Of a stretch of DNA of 64,000 bases, positions 8,950-19,325 are shown in pieces. A program made the translations under genes and the position numbers. The notes under the pieces were generated by a model. The model was given only the letters and a program-made list of their open reading frames with translations, was not told the DNA's origin and made no database searches. The stretch is from Bacteroidia bacterium (GTDB lineage: Bacteria > Bacteroidota > Bacteroidia > UBA4408): positions 1 to 64,000 of the forward strand of contig JADLFI010000037.1 in NCBI GenBank assembly GCA_020845635.1. Reading direction: 5' to 3'. Positions within the stretch are counted from its first letter, which is position 1. Every line of letters begins with the position of its first letter.

Positions 8950-9184
8950 TAGGGAGAAAGATTTAAACTCTGTTAATTATTAATATTCCATTAATACTGT
9001 GTTTCTTCCCTAAGCCTAACCCCTATTAGGAATCTAAATCATAAAACAAAACATATAAAAAACAACATCTTTCCTAATTATAATTTTTATTAAAACAATT
9101 ATTATATTCTTTTCAATGGTTTTAATTCATCAAAATACTTATTTTTGTTGCTTATCCTTAATTACGAAAAAATAGTATAAAAAA

Positions 9185-10057
9185 ATGCGTGAATTAAAAT
9201 ATACAGGAATAATAGGCTTTGTATTATTTTATTGCTTAACCTGTTTTCAAATATTTGCACAAAGCGCTTCTGATACTGCCAATATTACTGATGCTCAAGG
9301 ATGGAAACAAGGTCGTTGGGTTACTATTAGTCAGGAAAACAACCCTGAGGGTTGTAAAGCCGGAATTAAAGTTGAAGAAGGTACTTATAAAGATAATAGA
9401 AAAGTTGGTACTTGGCGCAAATGGTGGTGTAACGGCAATTTAAAAAATGAGCTTATATACAACCCCGATAAAACTATTTACTCAAAAGATTATTACGAAA
9501 ATGGCAACCTTAAAGAAGAAGGGCAATGGAATAGCGCTGGCTGGATTGGTTCCTATAAATTTTATTACCCAAACGGAAAAATTTATTACGATTGGAAATT
9601 TGATACTGAAGGGCGAAGAACAGGTACTCAAAAATACTATTTTGATAACGGAAATGTAATGTTTGATGGAGAATGGAATGAAGGTAAAGAATCGGGCATA
9701 ATAAAAGAGTATTATGAAAACGGTTCATTATTAAGCGAAAAATATTATAATGATGGAAAGCTTGATACCAATAGGGTTAAAATATATCCTAAAAAAGCTC
9801 CGATAAAGATAGAAGAAAAAACGGAAACGGTAAAGCAAGTTGAAACACAACCCGAAAAATCAGATGTGGGAGCTATCAATGATGGCTTTCATAAAACCTT
9901 TAACAGAGAAGGAAAGGTTGATTTGGAAGGCGAATTTAAAAATGCCAAACTGTATAACGGAAAAAAGTATTATTATAAAGATGGTCAAATAGAGAAAATA
10001 GCCATTTATAAAAAGGGCAAGGTAGTACAATATGAACAGCCTAAGCCATCAGAGTAA
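9185..10057 (+). CDS. Secreted MORN/YwqK-like repeat protein
   Basis: Signal peptide; repeats such as 'YYENGNLKEEGQW', 'YFDNGNVMFDGEWNEGKESG'. Confidence 0.8.
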   Translation: MRELKYTGIIGFVLFYCLTCFQIFAQSASDTANITDAQGWKQGRWVTISQENNPEGCKAGIKVEEGTYKDNRKVGTWRKWWCNGNLKNELIYNPDKTIYSKDYYENGNLKEEGQWNSAGWIGSYKFYYPNGKIYYDWKFDTEGRRTGTQKYYFDNGNVMFDGEWNEGKESGIIKEYYENGSLLSEKYYNDGKLDTNRVKIYPKKAPIKIEEKTETVKQVETQPEKSDVGAINDGFHKTFNREGKVDLEGEFKNAKLYNGKKYYYKDGQIEKIAIYKKGKVVQYEQPKPSE

Positions 10058-10086
10058 ATCTAAATTTTAGGCATATTGATTTTTAT

Positions 10087-11568
10087 ATGATGAAGGAAAA
10101 TAATCTGCAACTATATAACACAATTTCAAGAAAAAAAGAAGCCTTTATTCCTTTAAATCCCCCATTTGTGGGTTTGTATGTTTGCGGCCCAACAGTGTAT
10201 AGCGATGTTCATCTGGGGAATTGCCGAACATTTATTTCTTTTGATTTAATTTATCGTTACTTATTACATCTTGGGTATAAAGTTCGCTATGTACGCAATA
10301 TTACCGATGCAGGTCATTTAGAAGGAGACAGAGATGAAGGCGATGATAAATTTTCAAAGAAAGCTCGTTTGGAGCAGGTAGAACCAATGGAGATTGTACA
10401 ACGCTACACATTAGGTTTTCACGAAGTAATGCGTTCTTTTAATACGCTGCCTCCAAGTATTGAACCAACTGCCACAGGCCATATTATTGAGCAAATAGAA
10501 ATGATAAAGGAAATACTTCGTAACGGCTATGCCTATGAAGTAAACGGTAGTATTTACTTTGATGTAGAAAAGTATAGCAAAGATTATAACTATGGTGAGT
10601 TAACCAATCGCAAATTAGAAGATTTGCTTGAAAACACTCGATCATTAGGAGGTCAGGATGAGAAAAGGGGGCGTCTGGATTTTGCACTTTGGATAAAAGC
10701 TAAACCCGAACATATCATGCAATGGCCTTCTCCATGGAGTGTAGGCTTTCCGGGCTGGCATATTGAATGTTCGGCTATGAGTACCAAGTATTTGGGAAAA
10801 ACATTTGATATACATGGCGGAGGTATGGATTTACAAGCTACACATCACACCAATGAAATAGCCCAATCGCAAGCATACAATCACCACGCACCCGTAAAAT
10901 ACTGGATACATACCAACATGCTTACCGTAAACGGAGTACGTATGAGTAAGAGTGCCGGCAATGGTTTTTTGCCTCACGAACTTTTCAGCGGTAATCATCC
11001 ATTGCTCGATAAAGGATACCATCCTATGGTAGTACGTTTTTTTATGTTACAAACTCACTACCGAAGTACTCTCGATTTTAGTAACACCGCCTTGCAAGCA
11101 GCCGAAAAAGGTTTTGCACGTCTTACAGCAGCCATTAAAACCATGTACCAATTAAAGACCGATAATGTTTCCGTCTCAAATATTCAACAATGGGTTAATG
11201 ATTGCTACCAGGCTATGAATGATGATTTTAACAGTCCTGTTTTGATTGCTTGCTTGTTTGAGGCTGTACGAATTATTAATTCAGTAAACGATCAAAAGGA
11301 AACTATAAGTGCCGAAGATTTACAGTTACTGCAAGATACTTTCAAAGCTATGTTTTTTGAAGTGTTAGGACTACAGAATATAAATGAGACTGCCTCATCG
11401 TCAAGCAACAAAGCTCTTGAAACAGTGATGGAAATTATTTTAGAACAACGTAAGGAGGCTAAACAAAGAAAAGACTTCGCAACATCCGATATGATAAGAG
11501 ATAGACTTGCAACCGGTGGAATTGTTATTAAGGACACTAAAGAAGGAACAAACTGGCATGTTGAATAA
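10087..11568 (+). CDS. cysS: Cysteinyl-tRNA synthetase
   Basis: 'VCGPTVYSDVHLGNCRTFISFD', 'WPSPWSVGFPGWHIECSAMS', 'KMSKS'-type 'RMSKSAGN'. Confidence 0.97.
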   Translation: MMKENNLQLYNTISRKKEAFIPLNPPFVGLYVCGPTVYSDVHLGNCRTFISFDLIYRYLLHLGYKVRYVRNITDAGHLEGDRDEGDDKFSKKARLEQVEPMEIVQRYTLGFHEVMRSFNTLPPSIEPTATGHIIEQIEMIKEILRNGYAYEVNGSIYFDVEKYSKDYNYGELTNRKLEDLLENTRSLGGQDEKRGRLDFALWIKAKPEHIMQWPSPWSVGFPGWHIECSAMSTKYLGKTFDIHGGGMDLQATHHTNEIAQSQAYNHHAPVKYWIHTNMLTVNGVRMSKSAGNGFLPHELFSGNHPLLDKGYHPMVVRFFMLQTHYRSTLDFSNTALQAAEKGFARLTAAIKTMYQLKTDNVSVSNIQQWVNDCYQAMNDDFNSPVLIACLFEAVRIINSVNDQKETISAEDLQLLQDTFKAMFFEVLGLQNINETASSSSNKALETVMEIILEQRKEAKQRKDFATSDMIRDRLATGGIVIKDTKEGTNWHVE

Positions 11569-11597
11569 GGAATGAGCAGACAAACATCAAAAAAAAT

Positions 11598-12611
11598 ATG
11601 ATTAAAATAAATCAAAGAATGAGTGGGGTTAATAGCGTAATTGCTCTTTTGGCTGTTATGTTTCTTGTTGCCTGTAACCAAGACAATAAAGATAAAAAAA
11701 CTGAAAACAATACCACCCCGAAGCCCTCATTTACAGCTAAAGCCCCTGCATTTAATGAAGACTCGGCATACCATTGGGTTAAAAAACAAGTTGAATTCGG
11801 ACCACGTGTACCGGGCACTAAAGCTCATGCTGAATGTGCCTCATGGCTCGAAAACAAACTAAAGAGTTATGGTCTTAGCGTGGTTGTACAAAGCGCACCC
11901 ATAACAACTTACAATGGAAAAATATTTAATTTAAAAAACATAGTTGCCTCCTATAAACCCGAGTTTCAGAGGCGCGTTTTATTATTGGCACACTGGGATA
12001 CCCGACCTATAGCCGATAGTGATCAATTAAATAAAGACAAACCTATTGATGGTGCTGATGATGGAGGTAGTGGGGTGGCTGTGTTATTAGAAATTGCACG
12101 TCAGTTATCTCAGTCCGATTTAAGAATTGGTGTTGATATTTTTCTTTCGGATTTGGAAGATTACGGACAACCCGAAGATAGTGATAAGCCACCTATGGAA
12201 GATAGCTGGTGTTTAGGAACTCAATATTGGGCAAAGAATCCTCATACTTTTGGCTACAAAGCTTCTTATGGCATTTTGCTGGATATGGTAGGTGCTCGAG
12301 GGGCTGTTTTTCCACGCGAAGGAACAGGGAACTATTTTGCGCCTGATGTCATGAATAAAGTATGGGGTATTGCGCAAAAGATAGGTTATGGCAGTTTTTT
12401 TATTAATGATGTAATGGGCAGTACTACTGATGATCATTTGTATGTAAATACTTTGGCAAAAATTCCTTGCATTGATATAGTATATATGAATCCTGCCACA
12501 CGTACCTATGGCGAGCACCATCACACCCATAAAGACAATATAGATATCATAGATAAAACCACCCTGAAAGTAGTTGGACAAACTGTGCTAGAAGTATTGT
12601 ATCAGGAGTAA
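11598..12611 (+). CDS. M28 family peptidase / glutaminyl-peptide cyclotransferase-like lipoprotein
   Basis: Lipobox 'LVACNQ'; 'LLLAHWDTRPIAD', 'DGADDGGSGVAVLLEIAR', 'DHLYVN'. Confidence 0.88.
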   Translation: MIKINQRMSGVNSVIALLAVMFLVACNQDNKDKKTENNTTPKPSFTAKAPAFNEDSAYHWVKKQVEFGPRVPGTKAHAECASWLENKLKSYGLSVVVQSAPITTYNGKIFNLKNIVASYKPEFQRRVLLLAHWDTRPIADSDQLNKDKPIDGADDGGSGVAVLLEIARQLSQSDLRIGVDIFLSDLEDYGQPEDSDKPPMEDSWCLGTQYWAKNPHTFGYKASYGILLDMVGARGAVFPREGTGNYFAPDVMNKVWGIAQKIGYGSFFINDVMGSTTDDHLYVNTLAKIPCIDIVYMNPATRTYGEHHHTHKDNIDIIDKTTLKVVGQTVLEVLYQE

Positions 12612-12639
12612 TCTTATAATCATCAAAAATAACTTAAGC

Positions 12640-13668
12640 GTGGTAATTAAAACTGAAGTAAATAGTTTTATTACATTGACTCAGCAAATGCCCGTTATTG
12701 ACACGCGCAGTCCGGCTGAGTATAGCCATGCCGCTTTTCCCGGAGCTTTTAATATTCCTCTTCTTAATAATGAAGAAAGAGCTATTGTGGGTATTACTTA
12801 TAAACAAAAAGGAAATCAGGAAGCTGTAATAAAGGGATACGATTTGGTTGGGCATAAATTCAGTCATTATATTCATACAGCTCTTGAAATAGCTCCCGAA
12901 AAGAAGATTGCTTTATATTGTTGGCGTGGAGGACTTAGAAGCAATATCATGTCATTTGTTTTAGGGACTGCCGGATTTAAAGTATATTTACTTACAGGAG
13001 GCTACAAAAGTTTTCGCAATTGGGTACTGAAAACACTTGATACTCCTCAGAAAATAAATATTATTGGCGGAAAAACAGGCTCAGGTAAAACAAAAGTGCT
13101 ACAGTGTTTAAAGCAGTTAGGCGCACAAATTATTGACCTTGAAGCCCTGGCACATCATAAAGGCTCTGCTTTTGGTGCTTTAGGACAAGCAACTCAGCCT
13201 TCGGTTGAAATGTTTGAAAATACTTTGGCTTTGCAATGGAACAATTTAAACCCTGAAGAAGCTGTTTGGTTAGAAAATGAAAGCCGAATGATTGGGAAAG
13301 TGCGTGTTCCTCAGAAAATATATGAAACCATGCGCCTGTCTAATGACTACGACTTACAGGTAAATTTGGAGCAAAGAGTAAAACATATTATTGATGAATA
13401 CGGAAGTTTTGAAAAATCACAATTAGCAGATTGTACAAAAATACTGGAGAAAAAATTGGGAAATTTAAGGATGAAACAAGCTTTGGAATTTTTAGAAAAA
13501 GATGATTTAGAAGGCTGGATAAAAATATTGCTTCAATACTATGATAAAACTTATCTTTATGGAAAAGAAACACGTCAAAGCAACAAAGTTATTACGGTGG
13601 AGGCCAATGGCAAATCAGATATGGAAATAGCCCAAGAATTAATTAAACTATCAGATGGAAGAAATTAA
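12640..13668 (+). CDS. mnmH: tRNA 2-selenouridine synthase (GTG start)
   Basis: Rhodanese domain with 'YCWRGGLRS' plus P-loop 'GGKTGSGKT'. Confidence 0.93.
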   Translation: MVIKTEVNSFITLTQQMPVIDTRSPAEYSHAAFPGAFNIPLLNNEERAIVGITYKQKGNQEAVIKGYDLVGHKFSHYIHTALEIAPEKKIALYCWRGGLRSNIMSFVLGTAGFKVYLLTGGYKSFRNWVLKTLDTPQKINIIGGKTGSGKTKVLQCLKQLGAQIIDLEALAHHKGSAFGALGQATQPSVEMFENTLALQWNNLNPEEAVWLENESRMIGKVRVPQKIYETMRLSNDYDLQVNLEQRVKHIIDEYGSFEKSQLADCTKILEKKLGNLRMKQALEFLEKDDLEGWIKILLQYYDKTYLYGKETRQSNKVITVEANGKSDMEIAQELIKLSDGRN

Positions 13669-14695
13669 ACTTACACGCTTTGGTCGTGGTTCGGGATGCG
13701 GGTGTAAAATAGCATCTAATGAATTGAAAGCATTGTTAGAATCAAGTGTTCCAAAAATTAATGATAGTAACTTGTTGGTAGGGAACCAATATAATGACGA
13801 TGCCTCGGTATATGCCATCAATAACACCTCTGCCATTATCAGCACTACCGATTTTTTTACTCCCATAGTAAACCAAGCATTTGATTTTGGTCGTGTTGCC
13901 GCATGTAATGCCATTAGCGATGTGTATGCTATGGGCGGAAAACCTATAATGGCATTGGCCATTTTAAGTTGGCCTTTAAATAAAATACCTGCCAGTTATG
14001 CCGCACAAGTACTTGAAGGGGCACGTCATGTTTGTTATGAAGCCGGAATTAATCTTTGTGGCGGACACAGTATTGACTCAGACGAACCATTGTTTGGTTT
14101 GGCAGTAACCGGTATAGTTGATATTGACAAAATAAAAAGAAATCATAGTGCTCGGGAAGGCGACTATTTGTATTTGTCTAAACCATTAGGTTTAGGGGTT
14201 TATTCTGCTGCTCTTAAGCGCGAAATAATTAAGCCCGAAGATGAACAAAATATGATTGATATAATGACAACATTGAACAAATTGGGCGAAGCATTAGGGC
14301 ATTTAAAAGGGGTTAATGCGCTTACCGATGTTACCGGGTTTGGGTTAATGGGGCATTTGTCTGAAATGCTGATAGGCTCAAATTTATCGGCTCAGTTGAA
14401 GCTGGAAGATATACCTATGATAAAAAATATTGAATATTACACCAATCAATTTTGCTACCCCAACATTACAACCACCAATTTTAATGCCTGTAAAGATCAA
14501 GTTGAAGGTCTTAATGGTATGGAATTTTTGTTACTCTGCGATCCGCAAACATCGGGAGGCTTGTTGATTTCGGTAGCCGAAGAAGACTTGCCTGCTTTTA
14601 AGGAAATTACACGCGAATACGATAAGTTTGGTTGTCTTTCAAAACCCATAGGGCGCATTATTCCAAAATCAAAGAAACTTATTTACTTAGAGTAA
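13655..14695 (+). CDS. selD: Selenide, water dikinase (Cys form)
   Basis: 'GSGCGCKI' active site, 'NAISDVYAMGGKP', 'LTDVTGFGLMGHL', 'DPQTSGGLL'; overlaps mnmH by 14 nt. Confidence 0.96.
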   Translation: MEEIKLTRFGRGSGCGCKIASNELKALLESSVPKINDSNLLVGNQYNDDASVYAINNTSAIISTTDFFTPIVNQAFDFGRVAACNAISDVYAMGGKPIMALAILSWPLNKIPASYAAQVLEGARHVCYEAGINLCGGHSIDSDEPLFGLAVTGIVDIDKIKRNHSAREGDYLYLSKPLGLGVYSAALKREIIKPEDEQNMIDIMTTLNKLGEALGHLKGVNALTDVTGFGLMGHLSEMLIGSNLSAQLKLEDIPMIKNIEYYTNQFCYPNITTTNFNACKDQVEGLNGMEFLLLCDPQTSGGLLISVAEEDLPAFKEITREYDKFGCLSKPIGRIIPKSKKLIYLE

Positions 14696-14736
14696 ATACC
14701 TAGCGTGGTAAGCCAGAATCAAAATAATATTTATTT

Positions 14737-15120
14737 TTAATTTACTTTCTGTTTATTCTTTTTATAGAGCATAGCTGTCTCAAAAGCAGTAAAGCAGAAG
14801 TAATGAATTAGAAACCAAACTATGAATACTTTGGCAATTGATTTATTAAATAATAGAATAAACACTATTACCAACAGATAAAGCATAAGCTTTAAGGTTG
14901 TTACTACCATAAATTTCTTTACATACAATTCATGGTTTCCTTGGTTATTAGGTTTTAAGAAATAGTGAACTCCTAATGTGGAGAATACAAACAATATATA
15001 AATCAGCCAAATAAGGTTTGATATTTCTAAAAGTGGAAAAGCTTTGTTAAGGCCAAACATCAATAGTAAGAAACCCAAATTAAATAATACAAATACAATA
15101 GGATATCGTTTTGTCATCAT
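14737..15120 (-). CDS. Small membrane protein, ATP-synthase-cluster-associated type
   Basis: 127 aa, four predicted TM stretches; follows AtpZ-like gene. Confidence 0.5.
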   Translation of the reverse strand: MMTKRYPIVFVLFNLGFLLLMFGLNKAFPLLEISNLIWLIYILFVFSTLGVHYFLKPNNQGNHELYVKKFMVVTTLKLMLYLLVIVFILLFNKSIAKVFIVWFLIHYFCFTAFETAMLYKKNKQKVN

Positions 15121-15132
15121 TTGCTTTTTCTC

Positions 15133-15381
15133 CTATTTGTTTCTAATTAAATCTTTAATGGTAAAATAAACTGCTACAAAAACAGCAAATACAGTTAATA
15201 TGGCAGTAAACAGGTTATTAGTGTTCCCAAATTTTTCATCTAATTTCATTCCTCCCCAAACACCTAACAGCATTATGGCTCCCATTTGAAGCCCCATACC
15301 ACTGTAACGTAAAATATTTTTAGTGTTGAACTTACTATCAGGCAGTTTTCTCGATTTTTTTATCTTTTCCTTGTTCTGCAT
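15133..15381 (-). CDS. atpZ: AtpZ/AtpI family protein
   Basis: 'YSGMGLQMGAIMLLGVWGGMKLDEKFG' two-TM AtpZ signature. Confidence 0.75.
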   Translation of the reverse strand: MQNKEKIKKSRKLPDSKFNTKNILRYSGMGLQMGAIMLLGVWGGMKLDEKFGNTNNLFTAILTVFAVFVAVYFTIKDLIRNK

Positions 15382-15778
15382 GTTTCAAGTCTTTAACTAC
15401 TCCACCCATGCTGCACGAGCCACTGAAATTAGCCCCCGGCTCAATAGACAATTTATTGGTAATGATTTCGCCTTTTAAATTGGCTGTGGCCTTTAAAGAT
15501 AACAATTCGGTTACGGTAATATTTCCATTTATAGCTCCCGAAATATCAGCATTCTGGCAAATAATCTCACCTTCAACGCTTCCGGTATTGCCTATTACAA
15601 CTTTACCTTTAGTATTTACTGAACCAACCAAAACACCATCAATTCTTACGTCTCCATTAGATTTTATTTCACCATTAATACTGGTTCCAACACCTATTAG
15701 ATTAATACTTCCGGTATCCGCCCCCTGACTTTTGGTCATGAACGAAGAACTGTTACTTTTGTTATTAAACATAGCCAT
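15338..15778 (-). CDS. Bactofilin (polymer-forming cytoskeletal protein)
   Basis: Beta-helical repeat 'INGEIKSNGDVRIDGVLVGSVNTKGKVVIGNTGSVEGEIICQNADISGAINGNI'. Confidence 0.92.
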   Translation of the reverse strand: MAMFNNKSNSSSFMTKSQGADTGSINLIGVGTSINGEIKSNGDVRIDGVLVGSVNTKGKVVIGNTGSVEGEIICQNADISGAINGNITVTELLSLKATANLKGEIITNKLSIEPGANFSGSCSMGGVVKDLKHAEQGKDKKIEKTA

Positions 15779-15932
15779 AATGCAAAATATTTTAAGGGTT
15801 TAATAATCACAAAGTTATAAAATATTCTATTAATCCCTTCTTTTAATGCTTTTATTTTAGTTAAAAACCCTTAACTATTATTAGCTAATGTACTTCTTTA
15901 TCTTCATCAAAATAAAGATTAGTAAGGGAAAA

Positions 15933-16751
15933 TTATTTATAATTATAAATAGCTATCTTATCAGAATATCTCATATATACACGGCCTTTTTGCAGACTAA
16001 CTTGTAATATATCATCATCGGGGAAAAATATCTCCTCTTGCTTCAACAAGACGGAATTGAAACTTCCAAAGCCTTCCTTATTTCTGAAATAAAGTACATC
16101 GTTTACCACTTGCAAACTATTTATATTTCTGAGGGGAATAGTTTTTATGTAGGTTCCAAAAATATCAAATACAAAAACACCATTCACTGAATCGCACAAA
16201 TAAACTTTGTTGTTATTTTCAATAAGAATACTCGGGTTGATATTGGTATTAGTCAATTGGGCTATATTTCCGCTTTGGTGAGTTACTTTTAGGGCTAAAT
16301 CAAAACGTACTAATTCAAAATTAATACTGTTGTATAACCATAAACCATTATCGTGCGAGTTGCAAACTAAGGTTGCCTGATCGTAGCCTAGCTCTGATAA
16401 ATCAATACTGTTACCGGTGTTGGCCAGCATATTGTCAAAAAAAACTATCTTATTGTAGTCTTTGTAATAGGCTATTATTTTCATTGGATTGCTAACATCT
16501 AACTGATACAATTCGCCCCAATTTTTTACCGAGTTTTTTTGAAGTAGATTACCGTTGTTATCATATTTAAGTATTTCCTGTTGGGCTACAGCATACAAAT
16601 TACCAATGTTATCACAACTTATTATTCGCGATGATATATTGATAGATTTTATCCATTTTAATTGATCTGAGATATTCTGAGCAGAGCCTATTTCCAGTCC
16701 ACCAAAAAGAATAACAACAAGTAATATCAGAAATTGCTTAGGAGTTTTCAT
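15933..16751 (-). CDS. Secreted propeller-like protein of unknown function
   Basis: Signal peptide; repeated 'D..GNLYAVAQQEILKYDNNGNLL' blade-like segments. Confidence 0.65.
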   Translation of the reverse strand: MKTPKQFLILLVVILFGGLEIGSAQNISDQLKWIKSINISSRIISCDNIGNLYAVAQQEILKYDNNGNLLQKNSVKNWGELYQLDVSNPMKIIAYYKDYNKIVFFDNMLANTGNSIDLSELGYDQATLVCNSHDNGLWLYNSINFELVRFDLALKVTHQSGNIAQLTNTNINPSILIENNNKVYLCDSVNGVFVFDIFGTYIKTIPLRNINSLQVVNDVLYFRNKEGFGSFNSVLLKQEEIFFPDDDILQVSLQKGRVYMRYSDKIAIYNYK

Positions 16752-18255
16752 TCATGCTTTTTAAAACTTCTTCCATAACATGGCGATCGTTTGACAGGCG
16801 TGGCACTTTAAACTGACCGCCTAACTTGTTCTTTTTCTTGAGCCAGTTAAAAAATGTTCCTTTAGGGGCCAGGGTTATTTGCGGGTGCTTTAACAACAAA
16901 TCGCCATAACGTTTGGCCTCATAATCTGAATTTAAATTTTTGAGTGCATTATCGAGGAGTTCGCCAAAGAAATTAATATCATCAGGTTCTTTCTCAAATT
17001 CAATTAGCCATTGATGGCTTGCACTTTCCTTATCTCCCCAAAAAACAGGCGCTGCAGTGTATTCGGTAATTGATGCATTTGTCTTCTCACACGCAACAAC
17101 TAAAGCCTGCTCGGCATTATCAATCATAAGTTCTTCACCAAAGGCATTGATAAAGTGTTTGGTTCGGCCAATAATCTTGAAACGATAGGGTGTTAATGAA
17201 GTAAAACGAATAGTATCGCCAATTTGATAGCGCCACAGGCCTCCATTAGTAGATATTACCAAGGCATAATCTTTATTTAACTCTACTTCCTCAAGTGTAC
17301 ATGTTTTATTATATTCCGGGTGATTATGATGAAAAGGAATGAACTCGTAATATATTCCGTAATCAAGCATCAACAAGAGGTCAGTAGAATCAATCTGATC
17401 CTGAATACCAAAGAATCCCTCAGAGGCATTATAGGTTTCAAAATAAAAAACATTATCAGGTATTATGCTTTTAAAGCTTTTAACGTAAGGATTAAAATTT
17501 ATACCTCCATGAAAAAACACTTCCAGATTTGGCCAAACCTCGCCAATATTTTTTTTATTTGTTTTTTGAAGAATGTATTTCAGCAGTAACAGCATCCAAG
17601 AAGGTACTCCCAAAATACTGGTAACATTCTCAGAAATGGTAGCTTCGGCAAGTTTCTCAATTTTCATGTGCCAATCGTCCATTAAAGTAATTTCAGGACT
17701 TGGAGTACGTGCAAATTCAGCTAAAAGGGGTAAGTTCTGCACGATTACAGCCGAGAGATCGCCATCAAAAACAGTGTTTTGCCCCTCGGTTTTTCTGAGA
17801 CTTCCTGCCAGAGTAAGCGATTTGCCTGTAAATAGTTGAGTATCGGGAAAGTTGGTGCAATAAATACTCAACATATCTTTACCTCCCTTAAAATGACACT
17901 CTTCGAGCGATTCGGGACTGACAGGAATAAACTTGCTTTTATCATTGGTTGTTCCTGACGATTTGGCAAACCACTTAACCTCAGTATTCCATAATACTTG
18001 TTGTTCACCTTTTCGCATACGGTCTATATATGGTTTCAGGCTGTCGTAATCCTGCAAAGGAACACGTTCCCTATAGGTAATAATATTGTCAATATCTTTA
18101 TATCCGTATTTTCTGCCCCAGTAGGTGTTTGTGGCATTCTTTAAAAGTTTGTTGAAAGTTTCGCGTTGTACCTCATGAGGATACTTCAAAAAAAGGTCAA
18201 TTTGATGAATCCTTTTTTTCATGAACCATGATGCTATGGAATTTATAATGGCCAA
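16738..18255 (-). CDS. GH3 auxin-responsive promoter family protein (acyl-adenylate superfamily)
   Basis: 'WFAKSSGTTNDKSKFIPVS', 'YNASEGFFGIQDQ', 'LVISTNGGLWRYQIGDTIRFTS' motifs. Confidence 0.9.
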   Translation of the reverse strand: MAIINSIASWFMKKRIHQIDLFLKYPHEVQRETFNKLLKNATNTYWGRKYGYKDIDNIITYRERVPLQDYDSLKPYIDRMRKGEQQVLWNTEVKWFAKSSGTTNDKSKFIPVSPESLEECHFKGGKDMLSIYCTNFPDTQLFTGKSLTLAGSLRKTEGQNTVFDGDLSAVIVQNLPLLAEFARTPSPEITLMDDWHMKIEKLAEATISENVTSILGVPSWMLLLLKYILQKTNKKNIGEVWPNLEVFFHGGINFNPYVKSFKSIIPDNVFYFETYNASEGFFGIQDQIDSTDLLLMLDYGIYYEFIPFHHNHPEYNKTCTLEEVELNKDYALVISTNGGLWRYQIGDTIRFTSLTPYRFKIIGRTKHFINAFGEELMIDNAEQALVVACEKTNASITEYTAAPVFWGDKESASHQWLIEFEKEPDDINFFGELLDNALKNLNSDYEAKRYGDLLLKHPQITLAPKGTFFNWLKKKNKLGGQFKVPRLSNDRHVMEEVLKSMNENS

Positions 18256-18291
18256 ATTATTTTTAATTATAATAGTGTAATATTTATAGAA

Positions 18292-19251
18292 TTAATCTTT
18301 CATCCATCTAATTAGCTTTGGCAGAGTATTTTTACGTACTGAGCTGTAATTTATCTCTTCTGCACCAAAGCCTTTGTAAAACCTCAACAAGTTAGTATCG
18401 TTTGAGCCTTCAAAATCCAATAGCATATTTTTTTCTGCATAATCTTTAATAAGACTATCAAACAAAAAACTCATAGCGCCACACTTCTTTGCCTCATCAT
18501 TACTGCCCGAGAACAAAAATATAATAATATTATTAAATACGATAAAAATACCTCCGGCAATAGTTTTAGCCTTAATGTTTTTTACGGAAATGCATTTTAA
18601 TAAAGATTTTTGTTTAAGAACCTGTGTAAGTTTTAATAAAGTTTGGTACGATGATGCATTCATTGATCTAATAGTTTTTCCTTTGTTATCTCTAAAAAGG
18701 GTTATTATAGTTTCAACATCATTGGTATATTCAATGGTTAGGTTACTGCGTTGGGCATTTTTTATATTTCGTAATATTTGCGTTGAAAAGTTATTTCTCA
18801 ACTCTTGGTATGGTTTATTTAAGTTAAGATGACAAGTAATATTAGAAGTAATGGTATAATCAGGGTGCGAAGCAATAATGAAGGTATTGAGATTTATTTC
18901 TACCAGTTTGTATTTTTCGGGAATAGCTTCCAAAAAACTATTGGTAATGTTCATAAACTCCAAATTGGAGTAAAACACTCCAAGTTGTTGGGTAAAAAAG
19001 GGCTGGCATAAATATTGAAAAGTAATTTTCTTTTTTTGGGTTAAAGGCATTACTGCTTCGTAGTTACCCAGTACCAAGGCATCCCAGTTTGGCGAAACCA
19101 CATCTAAATACCACGAGTATGCATATACTATTGAATTAATAGCTTGGTCAATACAATAATCCCAACTTTGTCTATTAATCTCGGAATGTTGTATGTATTT
19201 AATTTCTTTCTTCAAAGTATTGAGATAGCATTTAATGTTAAAGCCTTTCAA
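18292..19251 (-). CDS. GNAT/FemAB-like acyltransferase
   Basis: C-terminal 'LLDFEGSNDTNLLRFYKGFGAEEI' typical of this family. Confidence 0.65.
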   Translation of the reverse strand: MKGFNIKCYLNTLKKEIKYIQHSEINRQSWDYCIDQAINSIVYAYSWYLDVVSPNWDALVLGNYEAVMPLTQKKKITFQYLCQPFFTQQLGVFYSNLEFMNITNSFLEAIPEKYKLVEINLNTFIIASHPDYTITSNITCHLNLNKPYQELRNNFSTQILRNIKNAQRSNLTIEYTNDVETIITLFRDNKGKTIRSMNASSYQTLLKLTQVLKQKSLLKCISVKNIKAKTIAGGIFIVFNNIIIFLFSGSNDEAKKCGAMSFLFDSLIKDYAEKNMLLDFEGSNDTNLLRFYKGFGAEEINYSSVRKNTLPKLIRWMKD

Positions 19252-19325
19252 TATTTATAACTCCATTTGGTTAAAAATATTAAAGCCCCTGTATCAAAAA
19301 ATGAAGATATTTTATTAATAAACCA

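Noticed and set aside
15408-15728. Plus-strand 106-aa Pro/Ile-rich ORF opposite bactofilin
   Set aside because: Antisense artefact of the repetitive bactofilin beta-helix coding sequence.
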